The notes beneath the pieces were generated by a model that saw only the letters and a list, made by a program, of their open reading frames with translations, was not told where the DNA came from and did no database searches. A DNA stretch of 46,111 bases from a virus: IMG/VR virus record IMGVR_UViG_3300025759_000164, positions 1-46,111 of that record. The stretch is one strand, 5' to 3'. The position numbers and the translations under genes are program-made. Below are positions 1 through 9,073 of the stretch, piece after piece. The first letter of the stretch is position 1, and each line of letters begins with the position of its first letter.

Positions 1-3000
1 ATTTAAAGCAGGGTATTGTTTCATACGGCCCCAAATAGACCCAGCAATACTCTTAAAATACGTATTGAAATCTTTACCTTCAATTTTAACATGTCTCTTA
101 ACTAACCACTCTTGGAAATCATTTTGAACTAAACGTCTATATCTTTCTCGTTTCTGTTTATTCCAAGTACGTCTAAATGATTCATATAATAATACCTTTT
201 CAATAAAGGCTTTATTGGATCTAATAGGCGTAAAGGCTTCGTATATATCTTTAGTTAATCCTGTAATAAATTTACTAGATACTGCGGAATCAGCTATAAC
301 ACCATTTACTACTTCCTTAGGAAAGTACGTAGGTGTTTGTAACGTCTCAATTAAATTATCTCTAGCTTGAGCATCTATAGCAGTTCTATCTGGTGTAGTA
401 TCAAAGTTAATAGCTTGCTTAATAGATAAGTACTCATTAGCCTGTTTCTTATATTCCTCAAATAGATATAAATGATAAATATCACTTATTTGTTCTGGTC
501 TTTGTGTACGTATATATGTCCAGTTAGGATACATACCATTAGGCCCCACACTAACATAATCACTATTATATGATAGTAAAGTATTTACTAAAGCATCATT
601 ATTTGATTGGCCTTTATCTAAGTAACTTTGTTTCCGTTGAATAGATGGATGATTTAAAAATCTAGTAACCTCATGCAAAGGTAATCCTACCACTACAGCT
701 AAGTACTGGTAAATAGATAACGTATCTTTAGTAATATTGACAGGCGCTAAAATAGATGCAGTTGCAGCATCAATGGTAGCCTGTACTAACTGATTAAATA
801 ATTCTGACTTTAAAATACCATCTTGAGTATATAAACTATTTAAATCATAACTATCTTTAGCACGTCTAGGTGCTGATCTAAAGATATTAGTTGGAAAGAC
901 AACATCTATCTTTTCTCTTACAATTTTCTTTTTTACCGTACGCTCTATAATATAATGATCCTTTAGTTTTAAATCTTGCTTTAAGAATAACTGAATAGCT
1001 ACTGAATCTGTAGCAGAGAATCCTGTTAATTTTTGACCTGCTAATACCATTTCCATTCTTTTCTTAAGAATGGTTTCAAAATTAGTATTTCTATGTGCAG
1101 GTGGTGAATCAGGTCTCCCAGTTCTTTTTAATGTATTTGCTAAAAAGTCAGTAGTTACAGGTGTCACTAAAGAGAAAAAACGTTCAGGTTGAGTAATAGC
1201 CTGACTAGCTACATCAATCAATCTATTAGTATGGAACTTAATAGTATCCTTATGATAATTCTTAATACGTTTACGCTCTTTAAGTAACTTACTAAATTGA
1301 TTCTTATCGTACTTAAAACTTCTATTTAGTATTGTTTGTAATTTTTTATTATCTGCTGCTTGTGCTTGAAAGAAGTTCATGACTTCTTCTTTATACTCAT
1401 GAATTTCTGCTTTCTTATTTCGCCAGTAACTTAAGGTTTCATTAAAACTTAGATCAGATGCTTTAAGTGCTTTTACTTCTGATATCAATCGCATCTTATC
1501 TTTCTTAGTAGATGCTTTACTTACCTGACTTTCTAAGTCTAATAAACGTTCAAATAATTCTTTAAATCTAGATTGTAGAATATCACGAGTAGTATTAGCC
1601 TCTTCTATTAAGGTACCATACTGATCGTAATAACTTTGAGTATTTTCAAACGCCTCTTGAATAGTATTTAACTTTTCTTTAGAGAAGTCCAGTTTATTAG
1701 ACACTGCATCTAACTGCTCATCTACATTAATCAATAATGCATCAGGATTAGTTATAACGGCTGGCTTTTGTATTAATTCACCATCCTCACCAAAACTAGG
1801 AAAATAAAAGTTCTTCTTATCAATATCAAAATCCTCCCCAGCTTTTACTACAGACTCAGTAGGTACTATAATAGTATTACCAGCAGACACAGGAAGAAAT
1901 TCTTTTATTACATATGCATCCATTAAATTAATACCTGACGTAGGAATTCTATACCCAAAAATAGTAAGAGCCCTTTTATCAATACTTCCTTCTTTAATTA
2001 ACTGATTTAATGCTAATCTAAGTTGCTCTTGAGTAGGCTTTCCATATAAATCCTTCGCTCTCTTTTTCACATCCTTACGTTTAAGTAAGGTCTTAAACGT
2101 ACCTTGCATACCTATTTTAGTTTCTGCATAGGTAACCTTTCCATCCTGATACTCATAGAATTTTAAATCTGCTGATCCATAGCTAGTTTTAAGAATCAAT
2201 GCATTCCCGGGTAACTTAATACGTATTAATCTCTTCTTTATATACCCTGCTAGAATTTCAGACAACGTTTGAGACATGCCTGTATAATCAAAATTCACAT
2301 CTCCTTTCAAACCCAATAGAAACTCTACTTGAGCATCAGTTATTTCTTCATTCTTACTCCTACGTTTTAGTTCCTCTATTAAAACGCCCTTTATACTTTC
2401 TTTATCATTAACTATATACTTATCTCCTGACTTAGTAACATTAAGCTGCTGTAATAATCTTTCTTCTTCTACCTGTCTTATATCATTTAAAACTTTAAGA
2501 TACTCTTCAAATAATCTTTTTGTTCTAGGTGAATGCCATCGTTTTTCACTATCCTGAGTATCAGAAAATAATAACTTCACAAACTGTGTAGCCAGTAAGT
2601 TTTCTTTCTTTACTTTATGATTACTTTTTAATTGTTCTTTCAGGTACGGTAGGAATATGTTAAATTCTCTACCTTGTAGATCATTAAAATCTTCCCCCAT
2701 ACTCATGGCCCCTTCTTTAGCTATGGCCCCTTTCATTGCAGATTCAGTGGTTAATATTTGAGTATTGTTTCTATACATCTCAAACATAACCTTCTCCATA
2801 GGTGTACCTAATACTTCAGAAGGCGCTAAAGGAGCAAAAGAGGACTTAAGAAATACTATAGGATTATACTCCTTATATTCTTTAACATTTCCAAAGTACT
2901 GCCATTTCTCTAACTGCCAATTAGCTTGAGGTTTGTTACTTAGTATTACATGCTCTTCTTGTGTAATTTTATTCTCCTGTAATAAGGTATCCCATCTATG

Positions 3001-6000
3001 CTCTAGAAACAGATCTCGTGTTCTACCTATATCTCCAAATTCGGCTTCATCTTCTTCTGACAATACTGCACCATCTAACCTAGATAACTCATCAATTCTA
3101 TTATTAGCTAATGCTTGTAGATAAGTAGTTTCATAACTATACAAAGCATCTAAACCTTGAGTTTTCCATAAGTCTTTAGATCGCAACATAGTTTTCACTA
3201 AATCTAAAGTTATCCAAGATTGTCCATCAGTAGTATTTATTTTTTGTCTATAGGCTTCAATACCTGCTAGTAAATTATCTTTGACTATAGTATATGCTTC
3301 CTCTGATAATCCTTGTTCTTTTAAAAATAAATCTATAGAAGTGTCTATATCTTGCTTAAAAGCTTCAAAGGTTTCGTCATTATATTTATCGTTTCTATCT
3401 GCCATAGTAGTTACGGATACTTCCATACTACCTTTATGATCTCCAAATACATTAGCCATATCAGGAGTCAATGTTTCATACATATCTATACTGGTAGGAT
3501 TACCTGTACCTGTAGATACTGCTCCTTTTGCTCGCTTAAAGAATTTACCAAACCAGTTCCCATCGCCATAAAACATTAAATTAGAATAGGTTTGATGTAA
3601 TTTATAATTCAATAACAAAGAGTTCATAGATATACCTTTACCTATATCTCCCTCATATCCTTTAATAGCACTCTTGCCACTTTCTATAGATTTTCTTAAT
3701 TCAGTCGCTACTAATTTTTCAACCCCTTGCCACAATACTTGTAAATCTGCATCTGCATTTTTGATTAACTTAGCCTGTGTTTCTAATGGTAGAAAGCCAA
3801 AGATTTGAAAAGGTAAATAATCACCCGGTATAGGGTCATTAGATAACTGTTGCTTAACTATTTCTATTCTACCTTCTAGATTAGGTACACCTAATGCCTG
3901 TTGTTTTTCTAAACTATTTAACGTTCTAATAAGATTATTATACTTCTTAGTCTTCATATTACCAATAGCACCAAAAGGCTTATTTGGTAAAGCCATAATA
4001 GAACGAAGTTTTAAAATTTCTCCTTCAAATAACTCCTTATAACGAGGCATTATTTGGTCTATCGCAGATTGTTCTTGTAATAAGTTATAAATATAAGGAG
4101 TCTTATTAGGCTTATTATTACTCACAAATCTAAAGCCCCATGCAGAACTTCCTGTTTCAGTTCTTTGAAATTCAAATGTCTGCATCCTCTTCCAAAAGAT
4201 AGCCTGTTGATTAATGTACTTATAGTTAGTGATATCAGATGTAGATTCATTCTCGTCTTTCTTATACCCTTCTAAGTTAAATATCTCTATCTGAATTTCA
4301 CCTGATAACAACTTCTCTCGTAAAGACGCTGGAAATTTAACATCAGTAATATTACCTAATAATCGCTCTACTATTTGACCTAATGCTGAGTCTAAAAATT
4401 CTTCTGCCCCTAACTTCTCTCTAAATTCATTCAGAAGGTTTCTTTGGAGTAATGCAGTATTAGGTAATGAATACACATTAATTAAATCCCCTTTTGCGTT
4501 CCGTGTCATAATGGAACGTCTGTATGGAGAATATTCAGCTTCTAAAGTCTCTAGTAATGCATAATAACCCGTTCCTTTAAACAGTGCTGTAGCACTGTCT
4601 ATAGAATCTGTACCTCCAAAGTCTTTAAACCTATTTAGAATACCAGAAGTATTAGGCAATCGTTCAATAGCTTTTTGAATCTGTGCCTTCAATACTGGAT
4701 CTCCATTAATAGCTTTTAAAGTAGTAGGAGATAAAACAATACCAAATGCTTTAGCTACAGTATATGCTTCTTGTAAGGTTGGGGCTTTTTCTCTGCCTTT
4801 TCCTACAGGTGTATATAAAGCTATTACTTGTTTCTTTCTAGCATCATTTAATTGTTCTCCTACAAAATTATCATCATAATTCTCTTTAAAATTAGAATTC
4901 CATTTAGCTAAAATCTTAGGTTTATTTTCTCCACTTTCTGTATACACATTTTCATTACCATCTTGACTAACAGCCTTTAATACTTTTAACTCAGTATTCT
5001 GCATCATAGAATAAAACGACATAGCTAAGTCACTATATGGATTATTCTTAAAGTCCATAAATTTATAAAAGGCTCCAAACATAGGATTAGCATATCTACT
5101 CCTACCATCTTTTCCTCGTATTTTTCTAGCTAAAAATTGAAGCTTTCTTTGTATTTCTTCTACTGATGCAACTCCTGAAATCTCTCCATATATTTCTTGA
5201 ATGACTTCATTCAAAGGCATTAACTGTGGAAGTCCTGTCTTAGTATTCCTAACTATATTCTTAGAGTAATCAATCTTAGGTAATAGCCTAAAGACTTGTC
5301 TAAGTCTACTTGATAGTAACTCTTGTATTCTTGTTGCAGTACCTCTTTCTTTTTCATACGCAGTCCCTTCTTCCTTCTTCTCTATATCTTCTAAGTCTAG
5401 TTCAGTACTATCTTCCTCTGTAAATCTAAATTGAGAATCAGAGTCATTAAACCATTCCTCAATGTTTATATCAAATTTAAACTTCTTAGTTTTATCTAAC
5501 CAGTTTTTAAAACGTACTTTAGTATTTATATCATATACCTTACCTAATTCAGTAAAAGATACTCCACTATCTTTATGTGCAATAAATAAAGTAAAGAGAT
5601 AATCTAAACTATCTCTAACATCAGCTTTAGTTAAATCCTCAGGTAGTTTAGTATATGAATATAATCCTCCTAAATCATCATCACTATCTAAGTCAAAATC
5701 TTTCTTCTCTATCAATCTTACATTATGAGCTACTAATAATGAATAATAATCACTATCAATACCTAAGATTTTATTGACAACATCTAATATAGCATCTACG
5801 AAAATATTAAATAGATTTTGATCTACTTTAAAATTAGTACTTTTTAATTCTGCTATTAATTCAGGATAAGTAGTACCACGAGCAATTAACTCATTTAACA
5901 TCTGCCCTTCTGTAGGTTGATTAAATATATCATCCCATATAGCTTTGTTCTTGGAATTCTTTGTCTTTTCCTTTATAGTCTTAGCTATGGCTCTTAGATG

Positions 6001-7857
6001 TTGTATTTCAGGGCCATCTTCTTTTAATTCTTCATTTATCTTATGACTTACTAATGCATGTATCTTTTCTTCCAATAACACATAAGGACGCCCTTCTCGT
6101 GCATCCATATGAATAACATTATCTCTATACCAATTTACACCATAGCCAGATGCAGTAGTAGGTGCAATTTCTCCAAAGTCATTTAAATGTGCTTTATTTA
6201 ATTCTTCTATGCTAGTATAATAACGTACTTCTACACCTAATGATTCAAATGCAGTATTAACAGTAGTTTCAAAATTATTTAATGCTACTGTTTTTATATC
6301 AAAGATTTGAGGCGTAGATAGATATGCATACTTATTTACAGCTTTATAGGTAGATTGAACACCTTCCTGTGTTTGCATTTGTGTAGGCAAATACCGTGGA
6401 TAAAAATCTAAACCTACATAATCAATTAAAGGATTATCTAGCCCTACACCTACTGTCTCTAATAGGTAGGTATTTAATAATGTTTTAGGTATACCTGATT
6501 CTCTAAGTAAATAATCACTAGCTTCTCTAATAGTTACTGTCCCTTCTCCTGCAAATCTATTGGATAAGGTAATAGAATAGTTCTTAAATATAACAGTATT
6601 AAAACGATCTCTAAGTCTCGACAATGTTTCAGGAGATACCTTACTGCCTTCTGCAATATAAAACTTAGTCTTCTCTAATGTAAATCTAAGTGCAAATTTA
6701 CCATCCTTATATCTTATACCAAACTCGTCTCTAGATGGTTTATTACCTAATACAAATTGTAGTACTGGTAATATTTCTGGATTAAAAGTACCATCCTCTA
6801 AAGTAAAGTTATCAAATATGAAATCTAATTGAGTATTTGTAAATTTCTTAGGAATCATTTGTACGTCTACAGTCACAAACTTTCCATCTATTTTCTCTTC
6901 CATTTGTACCATAGTCTCTCCTGTAGGTAATACTTCTACCCCAGGAAGAAATTTAGCATGAGAAAAATGCTCACTAGGTATTGGCTTTTGATCTGCATTA
7001 TATTTTCCACCTACTCCTTTACTTATTTCTTCTATTTGATATACTGCATACTTATTAGACTCTTTTACTAACTTCTTAGTAGATTGTACCTCATTGAATT
7101 CTTGAATAAAAAGTTCTTTTACCACTGCTTCTTCTTTCCCACTCTCCTCTGCACGTATTGTTATTCGTTTTTCATGCGCACGTTTGCCATGAGCAGTATT
7201 ACTATGTTTAACAGCATCATGACTATACTCTAAACTTATAGGGAAAGGTCTATTATCCCATTTAGCAAAATCAGGTACATGAGATAGAATGTCTTCTAAG
7301 GTCATACCGTCTTTTACTTCAGACGCAGGAATAGCTACTAATATAGTATGATATTCTTTTGGCTTATACCCCTCTGGATAAAAGTCTGGAGAATCTGGAA
7401 TATTGACTAATACATAAGAAGCGTCTAAATTCTTAAGTACTTCTTCTCTAGTTTTAGTTTTTAAATCATTCTTTATGATATCATTGCCATCTGTACTTCT
7501 GGTTGAAGTCTTACGTCCACTCTTATACGCAATTATTTCATTACCATCCTCTTTTATGGGCTGTATATCTTCTGGCTTAATAGGATCTATTTGAGTAGGC
7601 AGTGTCCAAATCCCATCAAATTCAGTTAACTCTGTACCTGTATCTTCTTGAGATAGTACTAAAGACATTAGTTGGCTTTGTCCATCTACATCTTTTAATC
7701 CAAGATTTAACGATACCTCTAAATTATCCAACTTATATACTAAGTCAGAAGTATTAAAGGTTTCAATAAAATCTTGAACATTATCAATTAATCCATTAGG
7801 ATCTAATGTCTTTGCAAAGCTATCTAAAATAGGATTTGTAAATTTTATTTTGCACAT
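1..7857 (-). CDS. Giant virion RNA polymerase protein, crAss-like (partial, runs off left edge)
   Basis: I translated the minus strand from the ATG at 7857 and found 2619 codons without a stop, so the C-terminus lies beyond the window. The DFDID motif at residues 2009-2013 (1819-1833) is the DFDxD metal-binding site of crAss-like virion RNA polymerases. It is preceded near residue 1970 by RIPTSG, matching the RAPT segment before NADFDGD in cellular beta-prime. Further on, AGQKLTGFSA (about 2270-2280) and a QATIDAATASILAPVN helix (about 2357-2372) resemble trigger-loop and bridge-helix regions of this family. The family is packaged in the virion, ejected, and transcribes early genes. The first ~1400 residues are unrecognised apart from a degenerate zincin-like patch near residue 595. 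The start overlaps the upstream ORF by 13 nt and has no Shine-Dalgarno. The polymerase call is firm; the exact start is less so. Confidence 0.92.
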   Translation of the reverse strand, partial: MCKIKFTNPILDSFAKTLDPNGLIDNVQDFIETFNTSDLVYKLDNLEVSLNLGLKDVDGQSQLMSLVLSQEDTGTELTEFDGIWTLPTQIDPIKPEDIQPIKEDGNEIIAYKSGRKTSTRSTDGNDIIKNDLKTKTREEVLKNLDASYVLVNIPDSPDFYPEGYKPKEYHTILVAIPASEVKDGMTLEDILSHVPDFAKWDNRPFPISLEYSHDAVKHSNTAHGKRAHEKRITIRAEESGKEEAVVKELFIQEFNEVQSTKKLVKESNKYAVYQIEEISKGVGGKYNADQKPIPSEHFSHAKFLPGVEVLPTGETMVQMEEKIDGKFVTVDVQMIPKKFTNTQLDFIFDNFTLEDGTFNPEILPVLQFVLGNKPSRDEFGIRYKDGKFALRFTLEKTKFYIAEGSKVSPETLSRLRDRFNTVIFKNYSITLSNRFAGEGTVTIREASDYLLRESGIPKTLLNTYLLETVGVGLDNPLIDYVGLDFYPRYLPTQMQTQEGVQSTYKAVNKYAYLSTPQIFDIKTVALNNFETTVNTAFESLGVEVRYYTSIEELNKAHLNDFGEIAPTTASGYGVNWYRDNVIHMDAREGRPYVLLEEKIHALVSHKINEELKEDGPEIQHLRAIAKTIKEKTKNSKNKAIWDDIFNQPTEGQMLNELIARGTTYPELIAELKSTNFKVDQNLFNIFVDAILDVVNKILGIDSDYYSLLVAHNVRLIEKKDFDLDSDDDLGGLYSYTKLPEDLTKADVRDSLDYLFTLFIAHKDSGVSFTELGKVYDINTKVRFKNWLDKTKKFKFDINIEEWFNDSDSQFRFTEEDSTELDLEDIEKKEEGTAYEKERGTATRIQELLSSRLRQVFRLLPKIDYSKNIVRNTKTGLPQLMPLNEVIQEIYGEISGVASVEEIQRKLQFLARKIRGKDGRSRYANPMFGAFYKFMDFKNNPYSDLAMSFYSMMQNTELKVLKAVSQDGNENVYTESGENKPKILAKWNSNFKENYDDNFVGEQLNDARKKQVIALYTPVGKGREKAPTLQEAYTVAKAFGIVLSPTTLKAINGDPVLKAQIQKAIERLPNTSGILNRFKDFGGTDSIDSATALFKGTGYYALLETLEAEYSPYRRSIMTRNAKGDLINVYSLPNTALLQRNLLNEFREKLGAEEFLDSALGQIVERLLGNITDVKFPASLREKLLSGEIQIEIFNLEGYKKDENESTSDITNYKYINQQAIFWKRMQTFEFQRTETGSSAWGFRFVSNNKPNKTPYIYNLLQEQSAIDQIMPRYKELFEGEILKLRSIMALPNKPFGAIGNMKTKKYNNLIRTLNSLEKQQALGVPNLEGRIEIVKQQLSNDPIPGDYLPFQIFGFLPLETQAKLIKNADADLQVLWQGVEKLVATELRKSIESGKSAIKGYEGDIGKGISMNSLLLNYKLHQTYSNLMFYGDGNWFGKFFKRAKGAVSTGTGNPTSIDMYETLTPDMANVFGDHKGSMEVSVTTMADRNDKYNDETFEAFKQDIDTSIDLFLKEQGLSEEAYTIVKDNLLAGIEAYRQKINTTDGQSWITLDLVKTMLRSKDLWKTQGLDALYSYETTYLQALANNRIDELSRLDGAVLSEEDEAEFGDIGRTRDLFLEHRWDTLLQENKITQEEHVILSNKPQANWQLEKWQYFGNVKEYKEYNPIVFLKSSFAPLAPSEVLGTPMEKVMFEMYRNNTQILTTESAMKGAIAKEGAMSMGEDFNDLQGREFNIFLPYLKEQLKSNHKVKKENLLATQFVKLLFSDTQDSEKRWHSPRTKRLFEEYLKVLNDIRQVEEERLLQQLNVTKSGDKYIVNDKESIKGVLIEELKRRSKNEEITDAQVEFLLGLKGDVNFDYTGMSQTLSEILAGYIKKRLIRIKLPGNALILKTSYGSADLKFYEYQDGKVTYAETKIGMQGTFKTLLKRKDVKKRAKDLYGKPTQEQLRLALNQLIKEGSIDKRALTIFGYRIPTSGINLMDAYVIKEFLPVSAGNTIIVPTESVVKAGEDFDIDKKNFYFPSFGEDGELIQKPAVITNPDALLINVDEQLDAVSNKLDFSKEKLNTIQEAFENTQSYYDQYGTLIEEANTTRDILQSRFKELFERLLDLESQVSKASTKKDKMRLISEVKALKASDLSFNETLSYWRNKKAEIHEYKEEVMNFFQAQAADNKKLQTILNRSFKYDKNQFSKLLKERKRIKNYHKDTIKFHTNRLIDVASQAITQPERFFSLVTPVTTDFLANTLKRTGRPDSPPAHRNTNFETILKKRMEMVLAGQKLTGFSATDSVAIQLFLKQDLKLKDHYIIERTVKKKIVREKIDVVFPTNIFRSAPRRAKDSYDLNSLYTQDGILKSELFNQLVQATIDAATASILAPVNITKDTLSIYQYLAVVVGLPLHEVTRFLNHPSIQRKQSYLDKGQSNNDALVNTLLSYNSDYVSVGPNGMYPNWTYIRTQRPEQISDIYHLYLFEEYKKQANEYLSIKQAINFDTTPDRTAIDAQARDNLIETLQTPTYFPKEVVNGVIADSAVSSKFITGLTKDIYEAFTPIRSNKAFIEKVLLYESFRRTWNKQKRERYRRLVQNDFQEWLVKRHVKIEGKDFNTYFKSIAGSIWGRMKQYPALN

Positions 7858-8234
7858 AGTATCAATGTATAATCAAAATTGTCTTCACCATCAAATACTG
7901 TTCGTATGAATAGATTATTGGTAGTGGTTACTATATTATAAAGTTTACCCTTATACTTATTACTTCTAGTCTTTGGGATTTCTAGACAAATATCTGGCTG
8001 CCACAAACAATCTTCAGGGTATAATATTTTACCTTGTAGAAAATGTTTACTTTTGGAATAAGGTAACATCCCATCTAAATAGTAAGAGTTGTATTCTGTA
8101 ACTATTGTTTCTACTATTTTATTCTTTTTAACTCCTAAACAAGATTTAATAAACCTTAAATTTTTGATAGGCACCCATCCGCCTGGTGTATACACCTCTG
8201 TATTTTCTGATACCCAAGTTCTATTCTCTAGCAT
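7845..8234 (-). CDS. Orphan Hint (intein/hedgehog-like) domain protein, degenerate
   Basis: A 129-residue ORF. Its N-terminus (SENTEVYTPGGWVPIKNL, about residues 9-26) matches Hint block A, where a sequence such as Cys-x-x-x-x-T-x-V-x-T-x-x-G-W-x-x-I is usual. The C-terminal part (GKLYNIVTTTNNLFIRT) resembles block F, and the ORF ends ILCAK. The position where the nucleophilic Cys is expected is Trp (W7), so self-splicing by the usual chemistry looks impossible. No endonuclease insert is visible. The ORF overlaps the upstream gene by 7 nt (ATGCTAG) and the polymerase gene by 13 nt, so it sits between two virion genes. It could be a decayed intein, a fixed Hint-fold structural domain, or an unrelated beta-rich protein. 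The ORF looks real; the Hint assignment is from motif resemblance only. Confidence 0.6.
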   Translation of the reverse strand: MLENRTWVSENTEVYTPGGWVPIKNLRFIKSCLGVKKNKIVETIVTEYNSYYLDGMLPYSKSKHFLQGKILYPEDCLWQPDICLEIPKTRSNKYKGKLYNIVTTTNNLFIRTVFDGEDNFDYTLILCAK

Positions 8235-9073
8235 ATAATTTCAATCTGTTTATTATTGTATAACGAAGTGACCAATGTTTTATAGTCTTCATCCTCAAAG
8301 GTACTTAAATAATTATTTAAATCATTCATCTCAGTTTTACTTGCTTGAAGTTTACTAAAGGCTCTACTTAAAGGATCTGAATCATGTTTTGAAGTAGGGT
8401 CTCCAAATTCTATATTTGTATCATTATCAATCATAGCTTGAATAAACGCTATAGTTGCATCTGTATCAAATCCTTTGGGACTACCATAGCCCCTATCTCT
8501 TAACGTATCAAAAATTTGACTAGCAGTTTGTCCTGCTTTTATTAAACTTTTTACTTGTTTATTGACTAAGATATAATCTTCTTTAGTAAGTGGCTCCCTA
8601 GCTTTTCCTTTATGTATTTTTGCTAATTTATTATGTATTACTCCTTTTATCATAAAGGAAGGTTCATTAGTCTCTAGTGCTTCTTGTTCTACTTCTTCCT
8701 CTAATTCATTTAATCGTTTATCTTCATTAGGATCATCTCTATAGTCCCGTTCCCTATCTAAGATACCTTCTTTATACATGTGCTCTTTAAGAGCTTCCCT
8801 ATCTTGAAACTGTCGATTAGACCTCTCTAATTGAGGTAATTGATCTATAGGTACCAAATTATCCTTCTCCTCTGTAGTAAGGAAAGGATATGTTTTAAGT
8901 AATACATCAGGCACTACTTGATAAATATTTATCTTTTGTTCTATATTGTCTGTAGTATCTAACAATTGTTTTATAGCCACTACTGGATCCACTTTACCCT
9001 CATTAGCTAATGCAGTAAAGTATTTAATCATTTCCAGGATAGCCTCTTTACCTAATACACCACATGCTAACAT
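8228..9073 (-). CDS. Conserved-type cargo/tail protein, unknown function
   Basis: A 281-residue mostly helical, acidic protein with a charged Glu/Asp-rich stretch near residues 115-135 and no signal peptide or membrane segment. I do not recognise a family. It overlaps the 906-residue protein upstream by 7 nt (ATGTTAG) and the Hint-like ORF downstream by 7 nt (ATGCTAG), so translation is probably coupled by termination and reinitiation. Because it lies inside the run of cargo genes before the virion polymerase, a virion-internal role is likely but inferred. It could once have been joined to its neighbours as a longer polypeptide. Confidence 0.75.
   Translation of the reverse strand: MLACGVLGKEAILEMIKYFTALANEGKVDPVVAIKQLLDTTDNIEQKINIYQVVPDVLLKTYPFLTTEEKDNLVPIDQLPQLERSNRQFQDREALKEHMYKEGILDRERDYRDDPNEDKRLNELEEEVEQEALETNEPSFMIKGVIHNKLAKIHKGKAREPLTKEDYILVNKQVKSLIKAGQTASQIFDTLRDRGYGSPKGFDTDATIAFIQAMIDNDTNIEFGDPTSKHDSDPLSRAFSKLQASKTEMNDLNNYLSTFEDEDYKTLVTSLYNNKQIEIIC

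Noticed and set aside
2933-3579. Two plus-strand ORFs of 63 and 75 residues
   Set aside because: They lie antisense to the uninterrupted polymerase frame and encode Ser/Cys-rich, unlikely proteins.
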